Part shown: positions 1-8,810 of the stretch, one piece after another | Position numbering within the stretch: position 1 is the first letter of the stretch | Layout: every line of letters starts with the position of its first letter | Source: Paramarasmius palmivorus | Taxonomy: Eukaryota > Basidiomycota > Agaricomycetes > Agaricales > Marasmiaceae | Length of the DNA stretch: 64,000 bases | Direction: 5' to 3' | NCBI GenBank assembly: GCA_037176845.1 | Contig: JAYKXP010000005.1 | Location: forward strand, 1 to 64,000 | The notes under the pieces: model-generated | The model's database searches: none | Told to the model about the DNA's origin: nothing | What the model saw: the letters and a program-made list of their open reading frames with translations, nothing else | Translations under genes and position numbers: made by a program

Positions 1-648
1 AGGTTGAATGATGCACTTCGGCAGATTGCGTTTGGGTTTGCGAAAAAGGCGAAGTTGGTGGATACCGAGGAGGCGAAGGCGTATAGGGCTAATTATGCCA
101 GCGCTAAAGAGTTTGCCGCGGGCGCTAGTCCTCCTAATTTTGTCCTGTGCGATACCGCCACTGCGGATACGTATTGGATTGGGACGTTACTTGCGGAGAG
201 GTTTGAGAATACCACAAAGTTATTTACGAATGGGACGGGGGTTTATTGCACCACGCAACAAGAGGATAATGCTACCCTGGAGGTTCTCATGCGGGGTGAT
301 ATTTCCGGCTTCGTTGATTTTTCCAGGATTATTATCATGCGTACGGCTTCGGATATTGATAGACCTTTCCCTGGGCAAACCGTGGCGGAAGGCTTGTTTG
401 CAGAGCAAGGAGGTTTCGAACCTTCTATTGCGAACATCTACACTGCGGGGGTCAAGGTCGTACAGGGTATTTTGGCGGGTTGGGATCGTCAATTTAGTGC
501 TGGAGTGAAACCGAAGAATTATATTGGAGATATATTCGGCTCGCTGGGAGGACAACCCGATTTTGGGCCAGGGAGCATCTTTGGTGGGCAGCAAGCGCCG
601 TCTACCAGGAGATCTCTGAAGAGGAGAAGCGTTCACGTTGGAGCATAG
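1..648 (+). CDS. Purine nucleoside permease (NUP)-like protein, C-terminal part, cut by window edge
   Basis: The frame is open from base 1 to a TAG at 646-648, so this is the 3' end of a longer gene. The residues resemble the fungal NUP family (purine nucleoside permease, nucleoside-phosphorylase-like fold): an R-TASD-DRP-PG motif near residue 118, then GGFEPSIANIY and a VVQGILAGWD-like helix. Family members are described as nucleoside uptake or processing proteins, but the true substrate cannot be read here. The tail after 'NYIGDIFGSLGGQPDFGPG' is low complexity and ends in basic residues. No intron is visible in this part. A frameshifted copy of its last 115 bases lies at 8597-8723, where the segmental duplication begins. 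The family call is good; the function is family-level only. Confidence 0.72.
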   Translation, partial: RLNDALRQIAFGFAKKAKLVDTEEAKAYRANYASAKEFAAGASPPNFVLCDTATADTYWIGTLLAERFENTTKLFTNGTGVYCTTQQEDNATLEVLMRGDISGFVDFSRIIIMRTASDIDRPFPGQTVAEGLFAEQGGFEPSIANIYTAGVKVVQGILAGWDRQFSAGVKPKNYIGDIFGSLGGQPDFGPGSIFGGQQAPSTRRSLKRRSVHVGA

Positions 649-725
649 TTAATAAATACGAGCACTGGCCACTGTATAGATACGAGACCTAACGACTTCT
701 TTGTGTTATTCCTCTATTCCGCGCC

Positions 726-1989
726 TTATACCTCCTTGTTCAGGCCTCCGACGCGAACCGAATCACCAGATTGATTGAAGGTGCTAAATTTGGGCGAAGG
801 TTCGAGCGGATAGGAATCAATTCTGGTGGTGGTACCACCAGAACCTGGGTGCGACGCGGGCCAGGAGCGTCCTACCGCGTTAGCAGATCTCGAGTCGGCG
901 GTAGTCCAAGCCTTCCGTGTAGCGACTCTGCTTATGATCAAGAGAGGCGCTATTACCTGCCAATGGAACCCCGCGGTCAGATGGGAAGATAGACGAGGAA
1001 AGCTTTCACAAACCTGAGCTTGGAAAAGCACGGGTAGAAAAATGGACGCAGCGGTATTTCCTGCGGCGTACAGCCCGATAAAGAGAACCGAGAAGACCGC
1101 ATAAATTGCAGAACTCTCGACGAGCATACCGACTATAGGCATATACGGGAGGCCGTTCCAACTTTGCATCGATTGGGCTTTGACCATTCTACGATGGTGG
1201 ACCAGTAATCGAGTCGATATCAATAGTGTGAGGAGGATGTTGAGCGTAGTTGCCAGTGAGAAGTACGTCAAGCCAAAATTCACGGCACTTGCAGTGAAAA
1301 GGGTTGCATCTGGTCGAGATAGTTGGTACATATAAAGGATTCCCATAGCTAAAGGGCTCGTCAGACTAGATCAATGAGCTATCAAATAGGGCTTACAGAT
1401 ATCCGCCAGGTAAAGAAGTATAGGAAGAATCAAAACCCATTGGTGACCTTGCCAGATGACTTTGCATCGAAATAACTGGGCTTGCGATTAGACATGGAAG
1501 AGGTAAATAACAACACCCTTACCAAGAGTCCGTCTGCTAGCCAGTTAGCAATGACGAAACTCGTGTTGGGTACGAGGGCATGCCAATTGGTGAACATTGA
1601 AAATGAATATGCTTCAGGTCCTCCGGGAAACTCGCGGTTGTCAATGAAACTTAGTTGCATGAGCCTGACGTTCATGGCCGTGTAAATTGTACCGAAACCG
1701 AAAAGGACGAATGTATATGCAGCAAGATAATAGTTCCGCTCGCGGCCATGCTTGGGCCGTAGAAGACAGCTCATGCATTTAAAGAAAAGCACGATCGTGA
1801 AACCTGTAGCTTATTGATTAGTCAATGAAGAACCTGATATGTTTTCGCTGACGCACCATAGCATATCTCCGAGAGCTGAATACCAGCAAAGTCGGCATGC
1901 TCCAGAAAGATTACTTCAGCCGGAAGGTCAGGGGCATACGGATTGCCAGTGCTAGGACTCGTGGCTGCTGGAACGTTGGGATCCGACAT
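726..1989 (-). CDS. Seven-TM orphan membrane protein, copy A
   Basis: Five exons can be joined. Exon 1 starts at ATG 1989 and ends at 1857. Exon 2 begins at 1803 with GFTIVLFFKCM. A short exon encodes a CKVIWQGHQWVLILPILLYLADI-type segment, then the long exon within 1346-1017 and a last exon ending in TAA at 726-728. The protein has about seven hydrophobic segments, a conserved NREFPGGPEAY loop and a basic cytoplasmic tail. This architecture matches a large, unnamed family of mushroom 7-TM proteins, distinct in sequence from the STE3 pheromone receptors. Its role is unknown; being co-duplicated with the peptide and UstYa genes makes a receptor or transporter role worth testing. Copy B encodes the same protein at 8811-10064. 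Confidence 0.75.
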
Positions 1990-2532
1990 TTTCAGAGTTT
2001 GGGATGCTCTGAGGGATTCATCACGACTATCTACATCTCTTTATAGGGTAAAATGCAGTGGATGTTGACAATATTGTGAACGCTAGTAACAATATTATCA
2101 TGAAGTTCTAGTATTCCGTGACTGGTTAACTCACAGCGCTTTGATCATCACATAGATGAAACTGTTCCGATGGTAGGGACTGATGCATTGGACGTCGTTG
2201 ATATCTGGGGCGCAACTTGTATACCTTGAAAGGGAAAGGGTGAAGCTCCGATGGTGGAGGTTCTGCGCAAATGCAAAGATGTTCCGTCTGGATTGTACCT
2301 TTCTGCTGGATGCTATTCTTAGTATTCTCACGGTTCGGAAATTTCTCCGTCGGATTTTTCTGAACCAGTTTCGGCTTCAGTGCTTCGTTCAACTAGACTT
2401 ACATCGTTCAAACTCTATCATACTGCCCTGTCAATGGATCACACGGTCATTCAGAGAGGGCAAGGTCCATTTTCAAGGCATTTTGGTACCCATTCTTCCC
2501 CGGCACTGGCAGATATCTCTAGGCCTTAACAA
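1990..2532. promoter_or_regulatory. Divergent promoter region, copy A
   Basis: This non-coding stretch separates the 7-TM gene (-) from the type II membrane protein gene (+). A TATA-like element (tttata on the + strand, 2040-2045) sits about 50 bp upstream of the 7-TM start, and the same element recurs in copy B at 10115-10120. No convincing gene is seen inside; the longer open frames here have no counterpart in copy B. Confidence 0.5.
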
Positions 2533-3446
2533 ATGCATTCCTCTTCATCGGAATCACTGCAACCAATGCTCACAGGTGCAGAGACTCAGAGAAAGGACCA
2601 TGGCATTTCTCGGCTATTGCTATGGTCTTGCCTCATTTTTTCCGTATTCTCATCCATATGCGCGATCGCCCTGCTCCGCCAGCCTTCTGTATCCGTATTG
2701 TCACGACAGCGGTCTCAGGGGCAAGTTTTGCGTCGGCCTAATCCCTACATCAACCTCGACCGCGCGTATAGGCGAAAAGGAGGAAATCGCCTTCTTCCAA
2801 TTCATAGCTTTGCACACGTCCTTCTGCAGATCAATGCGCTAGACCAGCATAGAAAGTTCTTGCCCGAGGAAGAACGTGAATACCATAGCATCGAAGGGTT
2901 CATCTATCCTGACGATCGCCATTTTGTTGTATCCCCCGAGGTTGGTGGAATAGAGGTCTTTCTTCACAATTACTGAACAGTGTTCTCAGACATCGACGGT
3001 CGTCCAAATCAGACACCAAGACTACGGAATGGAAAACTGCACACTAGAGTTGTCAACCCCTGACAGATTAAAAACTGCCTTCGATCCGGCAGTTCATATC
3101 AACGAGTCTACCGTCATTGACATATGGATATTGGACAATACTCGCGAGATATCTCGTTACGACCTCTGGGATTACGCACCAGCTCGAGAGCATCTCTTCA
3201 CCTCCGTCATAGTCTCGAGACAAGGCTGGAACGAGAGTAGGCATTACTTCCACTGCCCACCAACATCCTTCAGCACATTTGAATTCGCCTGCAGGTCGGA
3301 TGATCGGAACTGCCACGTTGAGTTTTGGCAGCGGAAAGCTGTTCCTCCCAACGGTAAGTCTAGTTTCCATATGGGACATTCTTCTGGCACTGACTTCGAA
3401 CCTTCAAGGCATATATCTCACTCAACACGACTCGTTGACTTGCTAG
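2533..3446 (+). CDS. Uncharacterised type II membrane protein, copy A
   Basis: Three exons: 2533-2940, then 2990 to about 3354, then a short terminal exon ending at TAG 3444-3446. The intron at 2941-2989 joins SPE to TSTVVQIRHQDYGMENCTL. A single hydrophobic segment near residues 25-48 follows a short cytoplasmic N-terminus, so the bulk should be lumenal or extracellular. That part contains YPDDRHFVVSPE, a DYGMENCTL segment, DNTREISRYDLWDYAP and three or four Cys, and it ends NGIYLTQHDSLTC. Agaricomycete genomes hold related hypothetical proteins, and I know of no assigned function. It points towards the crystallin-like gene, with the two stops 67 bp apart. Copy B retains every exon. Confidence 0.7.
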
Positions 3447-3512
3447 TCACATATGAACATCGCAATGAATGATATTTGATATACATGTTTCCAATACATT
3501 CTGTGAACTTCT

Positions 3513-4226
3513 CTAACGAAGGTAACAGTTGAACGCCACCAATCTGTCGTTGTAGTTGGTAGCAGCCAGATTGTAAATGGCTCCGGAGTCGATCTTGATA
3601 CCATCTCCCAAGCAATTACTCGAGCTACACGGTCAACCTCGATCAATGCTGGATATAAAAAGACAATTCAGAGGCACTTACACCCAGAAATTACAACCCA
3701 CTCGAGAATCCAAGATGCGGATGCTCGAAAGAACATTGGTCCATCCATTCCCTAGTCCATAACAAGCATCGCAGGTTATGCTCCACTGAATGCACGATCC
3801 AGCAAAGTTGGCATCGGTGCAGGCATAAAACACATCGACAACTTCTTCCTCCGTAGCGTCGGCCTCTGGTGGCTCGTAGGCAGGCCTCCCAAACCCAGTG
3901 ACTTTGGCCCAGTTACCTGTACCGTTGGCGTGTGGTTCAATGGGAAGACAAATGCTGGGTGCTGAGACACATGGGGATGTAAGTCTCGCGTTCAATATTT
4001 TCATACATGATACTTACTTCCGATTGAGCATTCGCTGCCTTTGGTGCATGTCCCTTCGATATCACTGCCACAGGCATCAAATAGCTGCCAGGACTCGTTA
4101 ACAGGGAGCAGTATAAGGAATGTACCATGAACTTACCGGTATGCCCTCTGGAAGCGCAGCTGCATTCCCCTGCTGACTTCGTGCAGCCAAAAGCAACATA
4201 ACAGTACTCAGACGGAGCTTGAACAT
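3513..4226 (-). CDS. Small secreted Cys-rich protein, beta/gamma-crystallin-like, copy A
   Basis: Four exons are joined from ATG 4226 to TAG 3513-3515. The signal peptide is MFKLRLSTVMLLLAARSQQGNA. The mature part carries LFDACGSDIEGTCTKGSEC, then VFYACTDANFAGSC, CYGL, a SSI strand and GCNFWV, and it ends SGAIYNLAATNYNDR. The 'ACTDANFxGSC...SSI...GCNFW' pattern resembles fungal secreted beta/gamma-crystallin-like domains; this assignment is an inference from the pattern. Paired Cys suggest disulfides and secretion. It is convergent with the upstream type II membrane gene and divergent from the UstYa-like gene. Copy B has two tandem versions at 11537-12271 and 12773-13509. Confidence 0.7.
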
Positions 4227-4537
4227 GCTTTGTCGTTCAATGCTCTGAGCCTGTGCTAATTAATAAGTAAGATCCTAAATTCACCTGTCGATATATGGTT
4301 GATCTCTAGGCTGTTCAATTCAAGAAACACTTCTCAAAAGGAAGTGCCGTACATTACCTTATCCGCTATAATCAGAAAGGTCCTCGTTCGGCTTCCTAGC
4401 CGATGTACAGGTACCGCAACTACTTTGAGTTCTATTCCCGTTCGACCCACCTACTTAGGACTAGTCCGTCCCGAACTTCACGAAAGTTCAAGAGTGGACC
4501 ATAAACTGGCTCCGGGAGATACATCTCTTCGCAAATC
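4227..4537. promoter_or_regulatory. Divergent intergenic region, copy A
   Basis: A 311-bp spacer separates the secreted Cys-rich gene (-) from the UstYa-like gene (+). It presumably holds both promoters. I see no ORF conserved with the copy B spacer (13510-13776) and no clear TATA box. Confidence 0.35.
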
Positions 4538-5241
4538 ATGTCTACTCGCAGACTGCTCATGATAGCTGTTGCAGCATCTCTAATTCTCAGCTTCAGCAGC
4601 TTTGTTGCTGTAGGTTGGACCTTCTGGCATAGACATCTAGTCCCACTACCGAAAGTGACAAATACTCAGATCGATTACAGTGAGTCTTCGTTCCGACAAG
4701 TTCAAACACTTTCTGAAATATGGCTTGTATGTCAGCTTATATTGCCCATGATTTTCCCTACTCGCTTCCCCTTCACGAGGAGTTCTTCGAAACACAAGTA
4801 CTCTTGACCGTCGAAGAGAGCTTGCGTTATCCTCTGCTCGGATGGGAGTCGGACGATGCCTGGAGATCTCTTGGCTCCACTTCATACGGCTATGTTCGTC
4901 TCGGAGAGTCTAGTCGCCTTTTCATGGTGACTATGTTCCACGAGATGCATTGTTTGCGGATTCTTAATCTGGCTTTCGATCCCTCCAATATTGTTGGCGA
5001 CGGCCATATTGCGCATTGTTTAGGGTATCTCCGGCAGCAAGCTTTGTGCCATGCGGACCTTACCCTAGAACCAGCTGGATGGAGTGACAGAGATCTTGAG
5101 GGTTCTGATAGACAAGATGCAACACATGTTTGCGGGGACTGGGAGGCCGTATATCGGACAGTGGAGGAAAATTGGGAGGCTTGGAACGCCACAAGGGGTG
5201 CTACTTGCGATGATACTGGACTCTGTGTAGACGCAAGGTAG
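4538..5241 (+). CDS. UstYa-like protein (DUF3328), canonical HxxHC motifs, copy A
   Basis: Exon 1 (4538-4679) encodes an N-terminal TM anchor (AVAASLILSFSSFVAVGWTFW). A 55-nt intron (4680-4734) precedes exon 2. The protein has the two family signatures, HEMHC followed by HIAHC with LGYLRQ and a further Cys, which place it in the UstYa/DUF3328 family. In ascomycete RiPP and cyclochlorotine pathways, members catalyse oxidative cyclisation or other oxidation of peptides, with the His residues thought to bind metal. Length (about 215 aa) and type II topology fit. It is divergent from the Cys-rich gene and close to a second, degenerate UstYa gene and a peptide gene, which suggests peptide modification in the secretory pathway. 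The substrate is inferred, not shown. Confidence 0.85.
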
Positions 5242-5762
5242 TCTAGCTATGTCCAAGAACAACATTCATCAGCCCGATTAAATTCGTTAGAAGGGATACA
5301 ATGCGGGAAGGGTGTACTGCAATCTTATGTCCTAGATTTCTATCATAATGCGAACCACGACAGATCATCAGCCTGAAACCCACTCTGCAGACGGAAAGGG
5401 TATGGCCATTTGAAGTCGCTTTCCTGCATCAGAAGAACTTCATGATAGCGCGCAACACGGAGTTTGAAAGCTGTGGCGCCGGTATGGATGACCTCTACAT
5501 ACATTATGAAAAGTGGATGTTTGTATAGTCCTAGACCTAGGAATAGCCATGATTGAGCCAATCGGTTGGCTAAGAAAATCGAAATGCACGCGCCTCGCGA
5601 AACTTGCGCCACATTGATTCCAGGCACCGTCATGGTACGCTGTCTCCGAAACCTTGTATCATTATATCAATGACTACACCAAACTATACCATTCGTTGAC
5701 TGTGAAACACCGTCATCGATGATCGGATCAGCTAGCACAACAGCGATGGACGTCTCTACGCA
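5242..5762. other. Spacer between the two UstYa-like genes, copy A; possible gene relic
   Basis: The two UstYa genes converge here. On the minus strand, 5343-5633 is open for 96 codons and contains INVAQVSR and, later, ARYHEVLL. Copy B (14513-15049, same strand) has DVAQMLSR and ARYHFEF in the same frame order but with a large internal length difference. This could be a decayed gene or a conserved spacer. I cannot support a functional protein. Confidence 0.3.
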
Positions 5763-6524
5763 TCAACTGCCTGAATCATAATTCCTGTAATTACTCTCAG
5801 CTTCTTCAAAGACCTGTGTCCAGTCCTTGCACGTCTCCGTCACGTCATTCACGGTCACCCTATACCCGGTGTGATTTCGAACGCTCTGCAAGCGAGTGTT
5901 GGATCGACACAAGACCATTTGTCGAAGGTAGTTCATGCAGTGTACGACCAACCGGTCGGGTTTCGCCTCTCCTTCGCTCCCGCCACCAGGGGTAGTTCTG
6001 CGGAATAGAACAAGCCCGTCTCGTATGATGCTGAGGCACCCAAGTTGATGGAATAAAGATATCGTGAATGCGCGTTTCGGCCCATTCACTGGTCCCAAAT
6101 AGATTGTTCCGTTTCCGGGAGGCAGAAGGCTTGCCCACTCGAGTTCGCTCATGTCCGTAGAAAGTCCGTAATGCGCGCTATTTTCGATGGTTATCGAGAC
6201 CGGATCTAACGAGATGTTCCATGTGCGAGGGCGGTGGCGACCAAGGTATGAATTGCCGACTCTGGTATCAGCTAGTCTGAAATTCAGTTTATCGGAATAT
6301 TCAGAAGAAATATGATGCATACAAATTGGATTCGGCAAGGTGAACGACGCCTCCATCAAGTTGAATCGGCTGCCCCGTTCGTAAATGCTGATGGGAGATA
6401 GCAGGAGAAATACGAAGACGATGACAATCAGGCTAGCATAGCGCCGCCAATGATATACTTGAGACGAAATAGAATGAGTTCCTGAGCACCTGAAAATGCA
6501 ATGCTTACCGCACTGTGCGCGCAT
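5763..6524 (-). CDS. UstYa-like protein with degenerate metal motifs, copy A
   Basis: The start is ATG 6524 (MRAQC); the open frame upstream begins with TTG, not ATG. A 51-nt intron (6458-6508, donor gtaagc) leads to VYHWRRY and a TM segment, LIVIVFVFLLLSPISIY. The family signature is present but eroded: HQLGC replaces HxxHC at the first site, and LVVHCMNYLRQ keeps only the second half of the other, followed by a conserved Cys. Copy B has HQLEC and LVTHC. If His residues are the metal ligands, this protein has lost two of four and may be a partner subunit or have changed chemistry; that is inference. It lies downstream of the peptide gene on the same strand, 239 bp away, with its own TATA box. 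Confidence 0.8.
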   Translation of the reverse strand: MRAQCGKHCIFRCSGTHSISSQVYHWRRYASLIVIVFVFLLLSPISIYERGSRFNLMEASFTLPNPICMHHISSEYSDKLNFRLADTRVGNSYLGRHRPRTWNISLDPVSITIENSAHYGLSTDMSELEWASLLPPGNGTIYLGPVNGPKRAFTISLFHQLGCLSIIRDGLVLFRRTTPGGGSEGEAKPDRLVVHCMNYLRQMVLCRSNTRLQSVRNHTGYRVTVNDVTETCKDWTQVFEEAESNYRNYDSGS

Positions 6525-6591
6525 GTCGTTGAGCTTGAGCAATCAGAACTACACCCTCAGAAGTGAGGTCTGCTTCATTGAAACACTTATG

Positions 6592-6599
6592 TTTATATA
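6592..6599 (-). promoter_or_regulatory. TATA box of degenerate UstYa-like gene, copy A
   Basis: tttatata on the + strand (TATATAAA on the coding strand) lies 68 bp upstream of ATG 6524. Copy B has the same octamer at 15803-15810, 77 bp upstream of its start, within a shared 'cttatgtttatataggg' context. Confidence 0.65.
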
Positions 6600-6763
6600 G
6601 GGCTCGGAGAAGCTTCGGACTACATGCCAAACACGATTTTGCTCTACACGACGATGTTATGGATCTCGGTCGCCGATAGTATCTATAGATGGCCTAGGCA
6701 GTTCAACCATTGGACACAGAGAGCAATTGATAGGAGACAATACCTGCGGTATGGCGGTGTTTA

Positions 6764-7001
6764 TTATACACAAATGCTAATCCCTGTGCGATCTCGTCCG
6801 AAGAGACAATGAACATCCTTCACTGCAGATGAACGGACACCTCAATATTCGTATCAATTCCGTCTATGAATACCGCTCACCTTCTTCCTTAGGTTCTTGA
6901 TACTTTCTCTCTTCAATCGGAATGGCAGAAGACCTTGCGGGATAGGCCGTGAGACAGACGAAAACAACGACAGCTAAGCCTATGAGACGTTGGAAGGACA
7001 T
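6764..7001 (-). CDS. Small secreted peptide, candidate RiPP precursor, copy A (59 aa)
   Basis: Exon 1 is 7001-6881 and exon 2 is 6822-6764, with a 58-nt phase-1 intron (6823-6880, donor gtgagc, acceptor ctgcag). Residues 1 to about 26 are a signal peptide (RLIGLAVVVFVCLTAY... ending SSA). A short charged pro-region follows (IEERKYQEPKEE), then the C-terminus VHCLFGRDRTGISICV and TAA. Copy B encodes the same architecture, and the C-terminal GRDRTGIS is identical although six of its eight codons differ silently, which strongly supports both translation and this splice. Without splicing, the frame stops after EEGERYS and loses the core. Two Cys are separated by 11 residues. A secreted, short, single-core precursor beside two UstYa genes fits a RiPP pathway; a plain disulfide-bridged secreted peptide or small effector is the alternative. 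Confidence 0.8.
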
Positions 7002-7053
7002 CTTGCAATGAAAGGTTTGAAGGCCTGGAGTCACAAGCACAGATAATCGAAGC

Positions 7054-7059
7054 TTTATA
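7054..7059 (-). promoter_or_regulatory. TATA box of peptide gene, copy A
   Basis: tttata on the + strand (TATAAA on the coding strand) is about 55 bp upstream of ATG 7001. Copy B has tttatata about 60 bp upstream of its ATG. The short leader and TATA suggest a strong, regulated promoter. Confidence 0.6.
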
Positions 7060-7248
7060 CATACTACGCGCCCTTGAATCCATCAGGTGACACAAGATAG
7101 GAAAGTGCCGTTTTGGGTATAATGTCATAGAGAATCAAGATCTGTGAACCCAGATAAGATTCGGGAATACAGGTAACTGTCCTTGAGCGAGGTTCTTCTA
7201 GACGCTATGAAGAGGAGTGCTTATAGTAAGGCTTTGCGACAAGCTTTA

Positions 7249-7532
7249 CCACCTTTGTTTCCCGGGTAAACAAACAAATCCATGTACTCATATATGCCTG
7301 TACTAGTATACCAACTTTGTCCCAACGGTTGACGAGGGCAACGATGATGCGACAACCAAGGCGGTACGTGATGTTGAAATTTTCTGAAAAAGGAAGGGTG
7401 ACGTGCTCAGCGCTTGGCGAGCTCGGAAGAAAATCGGATGCACTTTTCGCGGACAGAAACAACAAATCAGTTGTCGGATCACGCCCGAACGCGCCAACTG
7501 AACTGTTTGTTTACACGGGAAACAAAGGTGGC
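7249..7532. repeat. Inverted-repeat element, MITE-like
   Basis: The left arm ccacctttgtttcccgggta (starting at 7249) continues to about 7276. The right arm, ending at 7532, is its reverse complement with one mismatch over about 27 bp, and roughly 230 bp lie between the arms. No ORF inside resembles a transposase. Size and terminal arms resemble a non-autonomous DNA element, but I could not confirm a clean target-site duplication. A long hairpin regulatory element is the alternative. Confidence 0.5.
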
Positions 7533-8596
7533 TTTGCGGGGGGCATTACATGCTGACAGGAAACATGTGGAATGTGGGCCAGCGGAGACCGCTGGCAAGA
7601 CGAGCCCGAGGTACGAGCTTTTAGACCAGACAGTGCGAGACACGTACAATTTTACACTTCATTCGTAAGACATGTGTTTCTAAAAGTGGTTATTTGTGAT
7701 AGTATGGATCGCTTCATCTCCCTTAGCTCTACAAGATCAGGTTAGTACTATAGAGTTAAGTGAGGGGGAGGATAACTTACACGGCTTCCATGTAGGACAT
7801 GATGACGGTGGTGGCTGAATCTCACGACTGCAGGTTTGTTATGATATATTGGAGAGGAATGCCACCACGACCTCGTTCACTCCATGGACCAAATGAATCC
7901 AGCACGCAAACACAGTAATTATAGGAGTGGGTAGGTTGAACTTTGAATATTGAATTGCGGCAGCGAACGGAATTCATCGAGCACGATTAGGTATTATCAT
8001 TGTCTTGTCCTGGAAATAGTATGGGCGTCGACCTTTAGTTCTTGCCAGTCGTATTGAATGAACCGGCGTGTAAGTTTAACGAGGTAAACTGAACAATTGC
8101 ACGAGTTTGTGACAGATAGAAGGGAGAAAGCCTAACGAGATACGCACTATACTAGTATTGACTCGGAAAAACCCAACTCCCTAGGCTAACTCCGGATACC
8201 AAGCTTGAAATTCAAGAGACCGGTAGACCGAGTCAAATCATCGTGTGGACCAAAAGAAATTCCTAGATAGGATGCGTTAGTTAATGAGAAAAAAGGAAAT
8301 CGGAAGCAATCGACTTGAAATAGCCCTACAAGAGTAGGATGTCCCTGTCGATGATGATCGATAGAAAGTCCCGCCTGCTCAGTCTGAGATGGAGGGAACC
8401 AAAAAGAAACTGGGATTGCGCAACCATAAGCGCAGACTGACGTAGAGGTTCCCATGGGAGCGATAAATATGGAAAATAATTCCCATTCCCACCCGATCCC
8501 AAAAAAAAGGTGACAGAACCTCGGACTCGTAACCACAGCACAGTGCTGAGCACACATACCCAGTGTTTTTTTTTTTTGCAAGCTTCTGCGAAGGAA

Positions 8597-8723
8597 TATT
8601 CGGCTCGTTGGGAGGACAACCTGATGTTGGACCAGGGAGCGTTTTTGGTGGGCAGCAAGCGTCATCATCTAAGTTACCAGGAGATCTCTGAAAAGGAGAC
8701 GAAGCGTTCACGTTGGAGCATAG
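8597..8723 (+). pseudogene. Frameshifted 3' stub of the NUP-like gene
   Basis: This matches 533-648 of the NUP-like gene: IFGSLGGQPDVGPGSVFGGQQA is readable. An insertion then shifts the frame into an early TGA, while the original terminal TAG (8721-8723) is still recognisable. The rest of the gene is absent upstream. It marks the left breakpoint of copy B. Confidence 0.85.
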
Positions 8724-8810
8724 GTAATAAATACGAACACGGGCAACTGTACAGATACGAGACCTAACGATTTCTTTATGATACGTCTCTGTGACACTCC
8801 TTTGCGTGCC

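Larger units (their letters stand above)
533..7110. repeat. Segmental duplication, copy A
   Basis: Six genes in the same order and orientation recur at about 8597-16290. Homology is traceable from the NUP 3' end ('atattcggctcg') through the promoter of the secreted peptide gene, including introns, TATA boxes and spacers. Copies have diverged at many silent and some replacement positions, so the event is not recent. The edges are approximate because they were read by eye. Confidence 0.9.
7002..8596. other. Inter-copy region without a supported gene
   Basis: About 1.6 kb separates the peptide gene of copy A from the start of copy B. It contains the peptide promoter, a 28-bp imperfect inverted repeat (7249-7532) and a run of 12 T at 8566-8577 just before copy B. 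Reading frames here are short and lack family signatures, signal peptides or splice-consistent continuations. Confidence 0.5.

Noticed and set aside
220..636. 138-codon open frame on the minus strand inside the NUP-like gene
   Set aside because: It is a shadow of the NUP frame, has no family signature, and its counterpart in copy B is broken.
726..1989. 7-TM protein as a STE3 pheromone receptor paired with the small peptide
   Set aside because: The 7-TM sequence lacks STE3-like features that I recognise, and the peptide lacks a CaaX end (it ends CV or CL), so a mating-type locus is not supported.
5763..6542. Start of the degenerate UstYa gene at 6542 with an unspliced N-terminus
   Set aside because: Position 6542 is a TTG, and the sequence GKHCIFRCSG... 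falls inside an intron whose position is shared with copy B; ATG 6524 plus splicing is preferred.
6881..7001. Unspliced 45-aa version of the peptide ending EEGERYS
   Set aside because: The extension is not conserved in copy B (ends EEGE), whereas the spliced C-terminus is conserved with silent codon changes.
8186..8668. Overlapping open frames upstream of copy B
   Set aside because: They cross the duplication junction and the NUP stub on the wrong strand and have no continuation or homologous partner.
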